A stretch of DNA of 64,000 nucleotides from Acanthaster planci (GCF_001949145.1 NW_019091394.1:1566464-1630463), one strand, 5' to 3'; counted from the first letter of the stretch, positions 22,201-37,200 are shown. Made by a program: numbers and translations. Notes: a model not told the origin generated them from the sequence alone.

Positions 22201-25200
22201 ACATGTACATGTAACAAGCATAACCTCAATTTTGTCCATGTACATGTAGCTATGTACATGTACATCTGTGTCCAAGGCCATTTCTTGGTGATCTGCTTTT
22301 TTTTCTCACCAAACATTTGCACTGCTTGTCAAACGATTTGCTTAGCAGTGCCTATTGTGTCTTCACTCTTCAGTATTCAGATTCCATTTATATGAACAAC
22401 GTTCTCCTAATGTGTGTGACTAATACAGTGCCTTCCTGTGAACATTGGACATGTACATTCTAGGATGATCCTGGCAATGTTGCGTGTGCCCTGCTGACAA
22501 ACTGGGGGAATTCCCAGATGAGCAACAATGGCTCTCGGTGGCAGACATCTTGGAATCTACACCGTGTGACAGTGATGTGATATTTCAGTGACTGTTTTTT
22601 GTTTTTAACCTTTTGAACTTTTGATGTACACCGATGTATCCATGACCTTTGAACTCAGGAGCGTACTTGTACATACATGTGCATGTACATGTACCTTCAG
22701 CACATTCCTTAGAATGTTATGCGATGGTGGGGTATTACTGCAGTTTGGCTTCATTCAGAAACGTTGGTCCAAGAACATACCGTATATGGATCTGCTTCGA
22801 TAAATGTTCAGTACAGGCCACTGTTCGTATATGTACATCCTACAAGGCAGAAAATTCTGCATTGAACCGTCTATAGAGCATAGATTCCCCTCACAAACTT
22901 ACGCTTCAGAAAATGTGATGGTTATCGACATAAATACATATACAGGTCCATTTACATACACGCGGTTGTGCATGTATACATGTAGAGGTTACATTTTAAC
23001 ATTAGCGTACAGTAGCTTTAGCTTGAGTTTTTGTTGGATATGTAGGCCTACTGGTTCATGCACTGTGAAAGCATATGACAAGCAGTTTTGGTTTATGTAC
23101 ATGTTCATGGAAAAACTAACACATGTTAATTCACAAAGTCCTGTACAATGTAATTCACAAAAGGTAATCAGGTTCCTCCACGGAAGACTTTATAAAGCCG
23201 TGGCGACTTGAATTCCGCAGGGATTAGTTTGGGAAGGTTTCACTGGATTTGGACGTTTTTAGATGAGATGTGAAATCAAAAGGGACTCTCTGCAGGGAGG
23301 TTTTGGACAGGTTCCTTTCCCAACTCACCACAGATTTGTTGTACATGTACATGCACAAGTATGTACATGCATGCATGGTGTTAGATTACACCATCACCTA
23401 GGGTTTGCATGTCTCATGTCAGGGTGCGTTGTGTAGTATGGGATTTATTGTGGAGGATTTCCCCCTTACTTTGTGCAGCGAAAGTCCTCCCATTATATCA
23501 TCATCACGTAGCAGCTATAAGCTTGTGTAAGGTTTGGGCGTGTCCCAGTTTTCTTATTTGTATTGCATGCATTACTAGGGTGGGCTTCTCTTTATCTCGG
23601 GGCCGGGCGGCAAAGTGTCCCGGGACAGTGGGGTAACACCTCCACCAAGGGTTGAGCTTTTTCAGAAGGGGGCTTTTTTCGTATTCACGACTCTCTGGAA
23701 GTTTGTCCAGGGCGTGTGGAATACCACAGGAGTGGGTGGCTTATTTTATAAGGAGGTGGGTTTTCTCCATGGAGCAAGGAATTGTTTGACTTTTGAGAGG
23801 ATGTAATAACTTAATTATAATTTAAATTTAAGAAAGCGCCCAATCCATTAACTGCTTCCAGGCGCTGCACATACACATGTATGTACTTCATATCGTAAAC
23901 ATTATACATTCACAAAATTACTAATTAAAACAATTAAAAGTCTAAGGGACTAAAAATGCCCGCTTAAAGCGATATCCTTACCTGATCCATACACAAAGGC
24001 TACATGCAGTGTAAGGATAAGGGTGGTCTGGGTTCTTGTGTTTTCACCTTTAACTCCCCTTCCGCATTCTTGCTGGGAGCCTTCCCCAGTCTCTTAAATC
24101 CTCCACTCATGCACCAACTACACGTTGACAATCTACTCTTTGTTCCCTATGTGTGTGCCCATTAAAAGGAAAATACAACCAAACTCTACATGTAGGTCAT
24201 ATATTTTTTCCAATCAAAAAGTGTGGACAGAGTAAATAACCACCAGTAATGTCTTCAAAAAGTCTGGCTTTTGAGGCATTGCATGTACAGGTTTTTACAG
24301 GCCACATGCCCGCTTTCCTGTTTAACATATATGTCACTTGTACTGTGTTCTTGGGTGTCATGTGTACAAGGTCAAAGGCATGCCGGATTTATGTAAGTAC
24401 ATTTACACTGTACTACTGAACAGTTTGTGCTTGGTACACCTTGAGCCAAACTGTTCCACATTCTAACCGTTGAATTTGGCTGCAAATCATGACACACGCT
24501 CAAAAGGGTGCAAATACATGTACCTAGCCCTCCCCTCCCTGCCAAAACACTCCCCACCAGTGGACAAGACATCCTCTGTTTTTCCCACAAACAATTTCGA
24601 CACAATTTTTTATTCCGGTGTAATGAAGTCCAAAAACGCGGGAGCCCTCTTTTCTTGTGGGACAAACCGCTTAAAATTGGGTTGAAGGCCTCCGTCCAGC
24701 CTGTTCAGCCACAGACCCAACCCTTCCCTCCCACCCTGACAGTATTGTTAACCTTGGGAGAAGATGACACAGCCCCTGGGGTGCCAGATGTGCCATTCCA
24801 GCAGGGCTGGTATCAAGTGTTGGGTTGGCTACTTATAATAATAGGGTGTCCTTTATGCTTCCTGTCTGAAACAACATTCCTTTGCCAGCTAGTTAGGTTC
24901 ACCTTAGTTCCACTAGAGGGAATTCACAGTGATGGTACCCATCATACGCAGCCAGCTCTGGCAATGAGCAAGTTGAAATGACATGTACACAGGAAACAGG
25001 TTCATTGTGATAACTAACCTTGTTTTAAATGTACGCATGTACGCCTACATTTTATTTCAAAAGTACGATATAGATGTTGTTACCTGTTTTTTATGCTAGA
25101 ATAGCTTACCCTACATGTTTGCTTAGTTGAGGAACGTGCCGAAAGCGAAAGCCAGAAGACATACATGTACAGATTTCTTTTCAGGTTTTTCAATGGCCTT

Positions 25201-28200
25201 CGATAAAAGTTTGTTAATCTTTGGAGACCTTGGGAGCGACTGAACCATGCAGAATCAGAAGTTGTATTGAAATCAGAACTTTGTCCTGAGTGTTAGTAGG
25301 TTCGTGTACAGTACATGTGTGGACATGAAGAGAGGACTTTCCATGTACACGTACATGTATGGCCGCATTCAAGTGAATAAAACCAGTACATGTGGATTCA
25401 GGCCTAACAGCACTAAACACAACCCTAGTACATATCGAAACCTATATGTAAATGTACTGTACCGGTACATGTACATGTGTACAATGTACATGTACACCAG
25501 AATGGGTCATTTCATGATGCAATGTATTTCGGGCATTACTTAGTTTGACGCTGTCTTGTCAGTGCAGAGTTACCGAAATGACTATAGATCAGAAAAAGTA
25601 TGAAACGTACTCGTACATGCAGAGCCTGGATGATGGTCCATGTCCTGCTAAAGCGGCCATCTCAGAAGTGCACAGTTTTTCATGGTCAGCCCATCTCTTG
25701 ATTGTCTTGGTACTAAACCAGAAATATTTGTTGCTGTGAGGGTCCTAGATTGCAAAATGTACACAATTTAGTCTGTGTAGACTTGGCTCATGTCATGTTG
25801 ACGTGTCCGTAGATCATGGACTGATTTCAAAGCGCTGCTTAGCTGAGAAGAAGAAAAAAGTTAGGCTACCAGCTGAAAAGCCATGATATCTACACTTGTT
25901 TTGACTGGTACTTTGCTTATTTTTGCTCAGCGTGTACATGTACATGCAGCTTTTCAAAGCAAACTTTTCTGTCAAACAGCTTTGTGAAAATGGGGTTCTA
26001 GAAAAGTGCCCAGTTCAGTCTCCATGGCTGCCTGCTCATTCCTCGCTGCACCCTTCGTCAGAGAAACAAAAATGTCGACTTTTAGTCTCTGGATGCTTCT
26101 CATGGCTGTGCTGTGGCCCCTTCACCCAACCACTCTGTGTATCTAACGGATGCATAATCTCTACGTATTCCACATGTACACATGGGGTAATCCCAGTGTA
26201 ATTTTTGTGTGTGTGCCAGGGACACTCCACTTTATTGTCTCTTTTTCTATTAAAAGCAGGAACACCTGTTGTCCCCATTTTTCCCCTGTTTCTCGTAGAG
26301 AGAAATATTGATCTGACAGTGGTCCAAGGGAGCAAACACGGGATTATTAAAAAAAAAAAAAATTAGCAACCTCAGCAATCCTATGTGTTTTTTTTATAAA
26401 TGTCCACTGAATTAGCTGGACTTTTGATATCAGGGATTTCCCAGATTAGATAAAGCAAACATAGCGGTAGGGAAGTGAGATTTTCACCACACATAGTGCA
26501 GTGTGGAACTAGAGCGAATGCTTCAAAGCTTCAAAACAAGCAGGCCTTCACATACATGTGCGTATAGATGGGGCCTGGTAGTGCCTACATGTACAATGTA
26601 CATGTACAATGTATGATCCATAACCTTTATTGTTGAAATTTGTTCGCGGTAATGCATTCATGGAGCTCGCATGTTGATCAAGAAAGAAGTAATTTACATT
26701 AAATGTGCTGGTTTGTGCATACAGCAATGTTCGGTACACGTTACACATGTATGTACCGGTAGGTCTGCTTATCAGGATTACCTGCAGTATGCAGCCTGGA
26801 ATGCCCACTGTACAATTTACTGATAACTCTAAAATACCTTTGAAAATATTTCTAAAAGGCTGTAAAACCACATACAATCAGTCACTTGGAGCATGTAAAT
26901 TAGCCTCCATGATTTGGTCCACGGAAGTTCACCCTTTCATGCCAACGTAAGAATCGAATTTAAAACGAAAGATCCATTGTTCTGAGAAACTTCGCATGTG
27001 ATAATGCTTTCGTAAATGTTTCAACTGTTTTTGATTGAAATAATTCTGAATTTTTTTAGAAATCAGTTCAAAATATGACAAGATCAAGCCTTTTCTGGTC
27101 AAGAAAGCCTCTTGACCGGTGTTTCATACTGTACATTGTAGATCTCCAAACATTGAATGCCTAACACATTCATGTCAATAATAGTAATTCTAATGAGCAT
27201 TTAAAAAGCATTCGAATCCACCTGAGAAATAGGCGCTCACGGCGCTACAAAAGTGGAAGTAAATTATTGTAGTTATGTACTGGGGGAAAAATAGATTTGT
27301 CACAATACAAGCCCGCGCCTGTAAGCAAGGTTATAAAAGTGTCTCTTGAGTGCTGTTTTGAAAGAGCCGAGAGCTGGACTACTGGACTGTAGATGTTCAA
27401 GGGGAGACTATTGGTATTCCAAAGACGTGGGGCAGTGATATGGAAAGATGTTGACATGTACGTCTAATTTACTGCAGTTGACATCAAAATGTATCCGTTG
27501 GTTCTAGCGCGAGCACGCATGCAGACGTACATGCACATGTGGACAGTTTCCTGTAAATGTTTACGAATGCATGTGCATAACTGGACATCCCTACTACCAT
27601 CAGGCTTTGCATCTGACGCTGTGTGGTAAATTTAGTCAGATTACCTACCGGAGGACAACTGGCCGATGCACAGGTTCATTTGGAGATCTCAGATGGCACA
27701 CGTACATGTAGGTAGAGTTAGACCAGTGGCAAAGACATGACAGCCTAGGCCAAATAGCTCACATTGCTGGGGTCTTGTGTCACATCAACCCGTGGCACTC
27801 CATTACTTACGTGTGTGTGATATGTACACCAGGCTGGGTTTGTAATTGAAAAAGGAGTACAGTCATTTCACACAGGTACATGTACACGCCTTGGGCCCGT
27901 TATGTCAGTTTGAGAAAACATCTAATTGTGCATTTAAGAAGCCCAACCAATGTACTGTAGAGTTGTGTTAAACCTGTATGCCCTTCAAGTTTTCTCTTCA
28001 GAAAGCCAGTGCCAAAGTGTACAATGTTTGCGTTAGTACTGATAAAGAATTTAAACCCATGTAAAATAAAAGAAGGAAGGCTGTATAAATATGTTCATGG
28101 GAACATTATTTGCCAAAATTCTGTAAGACGTGGACCGGTACAAATACATGTATGTACATGTACAGTACACGTCTATGTACATTTAGTGGTATTTAATTTT

Positions 28201-31200
28201 ATTGTGGGTCCATATTTCTTAAATACTACACGAGAACAAGGCAGTTTTCCAGAAGAATGCAAAATGTGCATGTGTGGCAAGTAATGCTCCGACGAGATGT
28301 TGTAATTAACAGCGAGCCTGGAGACTGCAAACATGCACAAGGGAGGCGACGTTCAACGCTGTATGCGACGTGTGGCCCTCCCTTAATGAGCAGAGGTGGG
28401 GGGGAGGGGAGAAGGGTCTGCAAATTAAATGCCTGGAATCCCGTCTTTGACCTTGGCAGGGATTGAACCCAGGGTTATTTCTGGAGGTCTTCAAATAGAT
28501 TGTTGCCCTGTCGTAGGAATGTTGCCGAGAGCGATGGAAACCTTTGGCACAGAAGCCGGCTGCACTTGTGCTGCGTAGACCGGGGGCACGTCTGGGAGTT
28601 GGTCCACTGTGCCAGGTTTTCCTTCCTACTTTGTATGTTATACATGTAGGTTCAGACATAAGGTTGCCCGCTTCACAGAATTTTAGTGACCAGCGCTGCC
28701 GCCCAGAACTTATCATAATGTGGAGGTCACAGAAAAAAGTAATAAATAAACGTCCGAGTGATTGGGAGATATACCCATTAACGTTTACCAAAGGACCTTC
28801 TGGAATTCTCTCAAATTCTCTATTGTGTGCAAATCAAATTGCTCGTTCCGAGATATTTGTGTTTGGCAACACATGAAAAAAAAAATGGTTTTGAAATTCT
28901 CATTGGAGAGTGCAGATGTACTAGTAGGGCTTAAAAAACTTCCAGTCTTTCCGCAAGTTTTTGGAAAGGTCTCAAAATTTGCCTCACTCGAAAAATAATC
29001 TGACCAGAAGGCACCTGGGTCGCCCCGCTCGTTCTGTTGTTGTGAAAGGAAAGAAGGACCATTGAACATGTTTACTTTGGTCTTTCACTAATACTACGGT
29101 ACATTTCACATGTAAAGTAAATGTAAACATGACTATGATGTCCACATGTATGTCCACATGTACACGTACATGTGGACGTACATGTGGACATACACGTACA
29201 TGTACATGTGCACATTCATGTATGTCAGCCCATTTAACTGAGCTCTGCACATGGAGGTGCAATATGTACCGTGTGCTACGATGTGCACAAACCTGGCCGT
29301 GCCCACTAGTACAGCCTGGGGGCTTCATGGAGAAATTATCCTGATAATGAGTTGTCAGAACAGAGGTTGGTGCACCTTCTGAGTTAAGACATGGACTTTG
29401 CACGTAAATGTAGACGCTGTGTTTATCGATTAAACATCGTCGAGTACATTCTGCATGAACAATGATGTTCAGTACTTATACATCATGTATGCGCAAATCT
29501 GCATCTACACGTATATGGGTAATTCCAGAAATTAGGGGTCCATATTTTTTTTTTCGTGTCCCTGTCACATCTGACTTGATTGTATAAGTTCAGAACACAT
29601 TTTCTCATTTCCAAGAGTGATGAATTCATACACGATTACCCGCCAAACAAATAGTAATAGTTTGAAATCAATTCCGGTGATACTTCCATGTCAAATAACA
29701 AAGGTCAGATGTAACAGGGACACAAAAAGGTCACACTTTTGGAACTTGCACCGTAAATTGTTCGTCCTCGTCAGTTAAGGGTGCTATTTTGTCAGTTCGG
29801 TTTTGTAATTTGTAAACTTCCGCATCCACCGGTGTGTCTGTGTGGTACATGTGTAGGGCTGTAGCTCAGTTGATGGAACACTTACAAACATGCCTAAAGT
29901 ATGAGGCCGAAAGACAGAATTGGGCTTTGGGAAAGTTTCTTTAATCCTAAATACTAAATGTTTGGCCGTGAGAGCCCATGAAAGATCCACTTGCACATCA
30001 TCTGGGAGAGTTGTCCAATACAGCGTGCAGAACTGTGAAACTGGGGCCCAGTATGCGGTTTATGTTACAGAGGCATCTCTGGAAAACTGAGGTGACACAG
30101 CAGACACGGTGTTGGTACATGCACATGTACGTGTGTCTGCGCGGAAGTGCGAGTGCACCAAGACTGGCCGCATTCAGGCCGCATTCGAACGGGTTGACCG
30201 TAATGGGCAGACCCTATTGTGACTTGAGTTTTGGCATTAATTACGTGCACTTGACACCCCAGTGAGATTAATGGCCGATGGTTGCATTTGCTCGACATAA
30301 TCACCATAATGCATCATACATTGCCAGGATGCATCCGTGGTCAATTTAATTTATTTGCATAATAACAGCATCGTTTTACAGTGATAATTGATGCATGTTA
30401 TCAAATGATATTTACATTAACAACTTCATAAATTTTGTTGGAAATATCACACAGGCAAGTGAAATATGCCTGTATTTGGCAGGTGAAAAGACTTGACTAT
30501 TCAGGTATGAAGAGTATATTGTAACTCTTTAAGTACTTTCATAGAAAAAGCCAAATTTTTCAAAGTCTTGACTTTGTTATCCAACATGGAGGTACATGCA
30601 TTTCTTGTCTTCTGTTCATGTGTGTGGTCTATAGCTTTCTTGTGGAAAACCAATGATAAATTTGGTTGTGGGAAGGAATCGAAGGCAATGAGGCACTGCC
30701 GTGAAGTGTGAGCAAATTCTGATCACTGAGGATTGCAGACTTTAAGAATGGTACATGTACATGTACCGTACCTGCCTTTTTTTTCACCCCTGTTGTTACA
30801 TGTACATCGCATCATTTTATCTTTTTCTCTTCTGCAGGCTTTTATCAAGAACATTCACGACAATGAGGTCACAGTAGCTTTTGAAAACAAGTAAGTCACA
30901 GATTTTTCGCCTGTGCTCTCTGAGGGGTTAAGAAGCAAAATAAACGGTGCCCGCAAGCTCGAGCTATTTTGAATCTGCAGACTCTTACCACAGGGTTGTC
31001 CCTCCCACCAAAATGTAGCTGACATGAAAAGTTTTCCCATTTGATACTCTCGAGAGGATCGGGAATGATTCAGTGTTTTGAGTTGAATCCATCACAAGTC
31101 GGTCAGGCTTAAGCCGAGCTACAAGCTGCGGTACTGAACTGTGAAAAAAAAACAAGTCTTTTGTCACGGCTCACCCGGTTGCTCACAACAGGTTTTGAAA

Positions 31201-34200
31201 AAGGTCTGGTAACTGGACCTGCGACTGACCTGACTACAACACTGGTACGGTTGCAGCGTTCACTTAACCCTAACTGCCCGGGCCCTTTTCGGAGGATACA
31301 CCCTCAGTCCTTCAAAATGCTCCAACTACCCCCCATGCAAAAAATTGGATACAGCCTCAGTCCTCAAAAATCCTTCGATATTTCTTGAATATTGTGTATT
31401 CAATCCTTCAAAATCGTTTGATATTTCTTGAATATTGTGTATTCAATCCTTCAAAATCCTCTGACGCCTCCTTTCATTATGTCGAGGCAGTGTGAATGGT
31501 ATCCTAGAGCAGTATTGAAGATGCAGTATTTGTCGGCATGAATTTAGGCTTGGCTGAACATAAACAACACAAGGTCCTCACCCACAACCTTGAGACGATG
31601 CATCCTTCGCAATCAGCGGTGCATTTTTGCCATGCAGCCTCAATCCTCCAAAGTTCTCAAAAACTGCCCAGGAGGATTTGGAAGGATTGGGCATGGTTGG
31701 TTGGGTTAATGGAACACACCGGGTTTGTACTGTTTGTAAGTCTCAACATCGCCAAGTCCAAAGTCTCAAATAATCCTGGAATTATCTTTTGCTGTCCCCA
31801 GCTGGTCGGCAGAGAGACGAGTGCCCTTTGCAGACGTCCGTCTTCCCCCTCCCTCGCCAAATGACGAAGTCAAAGACTTAAAGGCCGGAGATGATGTGGA
31901 GGTGCGATCACGGACATTATTAAGAAGAGAATGAAAGTGTGATGGGGTGGTTTTCAAAGTGGTTACGTTTAAAACTCGAAAGGGACCTTTGAGATAATGA
32001 ACTGAGCCAAACATAATGGAAGCATGATGAACGAAACTCCTCTGCATGTCTGGGTTAAGTTCAATGACCTTTCAGAGTATTTATTCTAAACATACAATGA
32101 AAGCAAACCTTCAGTGTGTTTTGTTGGCGGGCGGAAAAAGTTTAACCTAACTGCCCAAGGGCAGCTGGTGGTATCCCTCCCTAACCACACAAACTCCAAC
32201 ACCTTGGAATCAAACTCCTACCTTACAGTACCCAATCACACAGACTCCAACGGTACTCTTGCTGCAACAGTACCCAATCAGACAAACTCCAACAGGTCTT
32301 TACCTGTGTGGCTCTGTTTGATTGGGTACAGCAGGCCCACTGCACCGTACAAAGAGTAAGGACAGGCAGTACCTAGTCAAACAAACTCACACACCATCAT
32401 GCTGCATATCCATCCCCAACTGCTTGGATCACTGTGGTTAGAAACAAGAAAGATTGTCCTTGTTATGGTAATTATTACATAATATTACACATTGCATACT
32501 TACCATTTCAAGGGGAAGCTTTCTATCATTACATAATCTTTAAAACTACGGTACTCATTTAAAAATCCTGATGGTAGAACGCGATGGTAAAAAGTGAGGG
32601 CCACAGTACGCATTCATTCAAAATTCAACAGGGTATTTGCAGGGCGACAGTACCTATTTAGTCAAAATCCAACACCATATAGCAAGTTCTCAGTACCTAA
32701 TTCCACAAATTTAAACACCTTAGATTGACTGGTTAGGGATTGTTGGGGTTAATGTGATGTGCCTTACTTTAAAAGTGTAGCTTTGACTTCACTTGCAGAT
32801 TTGTAGAGGTTACAGACAATGTTTCGATCTGCCGCTGCACGGCCCTGGTATGCGTGTGGATGGCAATTCCATGCCCTCATGTGATTCCGATTTGGCTTCC
32901 GAATCCCTGATCTCATTCTGAGATTTTTTTATTTTTTGACTGTCTCCTCCGCATCTGTTAGGTCTATTCTCGCTCCTTCGAAGGCGAGCCGTGCGGATGG
33001 TGGCAAGCCAAGATTCAGATGATTAAAGGGGAGGTATGTACATGTACATTGCCACGGTTACTTCGGAGTGACAAAAATGGCAGGATTTTTTTTGGTGGGT
33101 TTCCGGCGATCTGGTGGGGAGGGGATGAGGGTTGAGCGTAGTGGGGGGGGTGGGGAATAGGTGGAGGCTTGGGAGGGTTTGGTTAAACAGAGGAACGTGT
33201 CGCAGTCGGAGGAGTTGTACTTTTGAATGGTAAGCCCTTCCAGAAAATTTACAGACCTTGTTGACAAATTCCCACTTTGGTCATAGCCGTGCAAACTTCC
33301 ACCAGGAAAAAGCAACTCTCTCTTCTGCGGTGCCTGTTTCTGGCTTGAAACGTTGATTAGTTTAGTGCTGTGGATGCTAGCGGTATGCCGTGCAGCTCTT
33401 GGAAAGACTTGAAAATACCTTGCGGGTGTTTAGTTTCCGTGGGCAGTTGACAGGCATGACGCCACACGTCGTGCGGTGTTTATTACTTCCGCTGCCCATC
33501 TGTCACACTATGTATTGCCATAACTGGGGGGCAAAACACAGCTACCGTTTCCCACAATGTGGGAGCAGTTTGGTCGGGATATGAAAACTTCAGTTCATTC
33601 CAAGTCCATAATGTTCTCGTTTGAAATTGTTTTTGGCTCAACAGTTCTATGTCATAGAGTACGTCGGCTACGACGCTACGTACAATGAGATCGTACAGCT
33701 GGACAGACTTCGACGTCCAAACACGCAGTAGGTGCCCTCTCCTCCAGGTTGTTATGTCTATCCAAATTAAAAAGTTATAATGCAGAGTTACGGTATGAGG
33801 AAGTAATCTTCAGCGACAGTGCGAGTCTTTACAGCAGAGTGTGATTTTTTTGGAAATGCATATGGATGCTGTTGCCTTTTAATGCTATGAATTTTCGCAG
33901 CCAACTTGGATTTGTTCTTGTTTCGATTCATAGGCATTTGTTTAGATGCACGTGAGTTTTTCTTGTCTGTACACGCATGCGCATAGCCCTTGGTCAGTAA
34001 CCAAGGCCATGTGGTTTACATCATCCCGCCGTGCTTTCCAGTGTTAAAGTTTACGAATGTTGTTTTGTAACAGGCCCAGCCTCAATGCAGAGACATTTCA
34101 CAAGGTGTCTATCTCCGTGCCGGCGGACATCAGGGAATTGTAAGTGCCTTTGTCGAATGCAGCCGCGCTGTTGCAGCTCGCGATGAAAGTTGTTGGAGTG

Positions 34201-37200
34201 AGGCGTGCGCGCTGGTCAACCGACAGCTTTTACGTAGCTGTATCTGACAGAATACCACCCACACGTGGGTAGATTTCCAGTTTGAGTCCAGGGCAGAGGT
34301 TTCTGCATGTAGGATTTTGCCAGATTTGACCGAACATTCTGATAAAAATTGGAAGATCACTCGGCTTCAGTAAGTACTGGAGAAAACTGCGGTCAGTGGG
34401 CTATTTGAATGTTCTGTGCGGCCGTGCAGTGATTCTTCGCTGATTATTCCGATTTGATTGACTTATTTCCTCTGCACATGCACAGTGCCAAGGACCCCAA
34501 GCACCACCAAGACTTCCTCAAGTCCACCGGGGCGCTGGCCATCGTCTACAACGACGACACCGATTCGCTGCTTGTCTTTGTAAGTTGTCACTCTGGCTTC
34601 TGTCCTATTTCTACCTGCAGCTCAGAACTGCTGTCTGACATCTGCTAGTGTTCAAACCATTCTCCTAATGGAATGATCGAAAGGAACAGAGTTTAAGAAA
34701 CCTCCAACACGGCCTTGTTCGTGCACTTCTCGCTGTCTGTCGGGATTATTAGGAGCTAACCTCACTGTGGTTTCGAGAAAGTCTGCATTCATAGCTAGGC
34801 AGAGCGAAGAAATCTTATCCCTGGTTTAGGTCCTGGTCTTGAATCCCACAGTCTCGGTACTTACTAGGCTGTCTGTGTTAACCTAGTTGTTACTTCAGCA
34901 AGCCTCGACACATGCTTACGCCACCTGTGCTAACACTAAGACATTGGGCCAACGAAAAATGTACAGCTCGCAACTATTTGAAAGGTTGCTTTGACACAGG
35001 TCAATAACCCTATTAACCCTGCCAGACGCAGCACAGTGCATCAGGGGAAAAGTCTGATGCACTTTGATGCACTTGGCAATCAACAGCAGCCGAACAGACT
35101 GGTCACGTTGAGACAATGGGAGCTGGTCCCATTGAACAATGCCACTGGTGGATCTTGTGGTGACTGGCAACCACAGACTCCATCCTAGGCTGTTTGGCCT
35201 TGGGGGCAATTGACCTGTTGGATCTTGTTACAATAGGCAGGCAACCCACTTTGACAAACGATACCGTCTGATGCGTCAGGCAGGGTTTCTAGCCAAGTTC
35301 TCTTGGAGGGTTAAGGTTAAGATATGGCTGTTCAAGCCACAGCAACTAGATACTAGTCGCTCAGTTTCCAACCTGGCTTAGATAGAGTAAAATACTTTTG
35401 AATAACTGACCCGTAGTGTGTTCATTTTTCACAAGACAACTTGTTTCCTCTTGCCTCGGCAGGGCAACTCAGCCTCCCTGATGCGGCGGGCTGAGCTTCT
35501 AAGCGACATGCACTTCCGCAGCCTGCGGGAGAAGGTACTGATGCTGGGCCGGACGGAGGAGGCGGCCCAGCAGCTGGAGAGCACCCGCTCCCAGTTGGAG
35601 GGGCAGGGCAGCAGCGTGGAGGAGTTCCGGGTGGCCGAGGATCTGATGGGGCTGGCCATTGGGGCACACGGTGCCAACATCCAGAACGCCCGGAGGATCC
35701 TGGGGGTGCGGCGCATCGACCTGGACGAGGACACGTGCACCTTCAGGATATACGGGGAGGTCAGTCGACGCTGTGAAGCCGTTTTTTGGGGGCGGGGGTT
35801 GATTGGAATTTGAGGCTTAAAGACCCCTTGGGAATGCCACTTGTTGTAATCACTGTCAGTCTGACAGCGCACACAGCATTCTTGTTTTCTCTGACTCTCT
35901 CCCCCCAAAAAATAAGAGTTCAAGAAAATAGTAATGATCAGTCATTATTTCCTCAGTTTGTACCCCCCTTTGTATGTTTGGTACTCTGATGGAACTGATG
36001 AACCCCCCAAAATGGACTAAAACTTCTTAATGCGCACTGTCTAGCTCATCTGAATTTGGCAAACTGTAAACAAACAGGGCAAGTAGATTCACTTCGAAGG
36101 TACCCAGTTACCAAAAGCTCGGCAATCACATAATTCAAAGCACCGATTAAATATTATATTTATGTCTATATTCTGATCACAGTGGTATGCAGCCACTCTC
36201 ATATTTCAATTACATCTGAGCATGTTCTGTTTTATAATTTCACCTATGGTTGTCCAGGACCATAGTTGTTTTTATTTGACTGAAACTTTAAGCGATAGTC
36301 GGTTCAGAGCTGAGCTGGCAACTTTATCCTAGATCCCATCTGGCCGTCCAGAAAATTAATTGGATTCATAGATTTTTTGGGATCCGGGAAGGTAGAAACT
36401 CTGCCATTGCTTTACATGAATCTTGATGACTCTTGAAGGTTTGAAGTACAAAGAAAGTGCCACTGGGTGTCTGCGCTGTGAAGGGTTGTGCAAGATTCGT
36501 GAGGGTGCCTAAAAAGGAGGAACTTTGGTGAAATTCATTCTTTTTCTCCCATTGAAGGTTCAGTTATCAGAAAACTACTCGTTTGGTCATTGCAGGTCGA
36601 TGCCATCCGGCAAGCCCGGGGCATGCTGGAGTACGGAGAGGAAGTCTGTGAAGTCCCAAGGAGTGTTATAGGTGAGTCCTTGATGCTTGCTCTGTGGTCT
36701 CTGAATGAAGATTGTGGGAGCTGGACTGTGTAGAGGGAGACGTGAACCCCCTCTCCGGTTCCCTAATCTCGACTTGTCTTGACGAGGGCGCACTCACCGC
36801 TGTGGCTGGGTTGTAAATGCGCAGTCCCTCATGCATGCAGATGCTGAGGTCATCAAGCAGAGACTGACATTAGCCCTAACCCTCAAGGCTATTTGGCCTG
36901 AAACTCTGCCAGACGTATCCGTTTGCCGCATTGTTCAAACTGACTTGCTTGAAGTGCAACGAGGCGAGAACATGTCCGCGGTCCACACAGCCAAACTGCA
37001 TCAGAGACCGCGGTTGCTTGGCCACCTTAGGATCCAACAGTGGCATTTGCCTCCACATATTCACTCGGCAGCCTTGTAAAACTTGTCACACTTTGTTCCA
37101 TCTGACGGGTTTAGGGCTGAGTCTGTCCAAATCCTCGCAGTGATGTGTAGCTCACCTCTTACCACAAACATCGAATCAGAATGTTCGCGCGTGACCCAGA

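Larger units (their letters stand above)
19256..30837 (+). other. FMR1/FXR intron 1 (11.6 kb)
   Basis: Runs from the donor GTAAAA to the acceptor TCTGCAG. No conserved exon was recognised inside. It holds two TTAACCCTAAC elements (20729-21128, 21538-21694), a LINE 3' fragment (27245-27457, -), a tRNA-like relic (29862-29876) and many TACATG palindromes (22150-22265, 25300-25500, 26585-26615, 28140-28175, 29135-29225). A long first intron is normal for FMR1-family genes. Confidence 0.75.

Noticed and set aside
24508-24981. 157-codon plus-strand frame
   Set aside because: Intron of FMR1/FXR. No known motif and no splice signals linking it to the gene.
28306-28791. 161-codon minus-strand frame in FMR1/FXR intron 1
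   Set aside because: No recognisable family, odd composition and overlap with repeat-like sequence. A chance frame is more likely.
29855-29925. Possible tRNA gene
   Set aside because: Only the D-arm/A-box part is tRNA-like; no acceptor stem pairing or intact T-arm follows.
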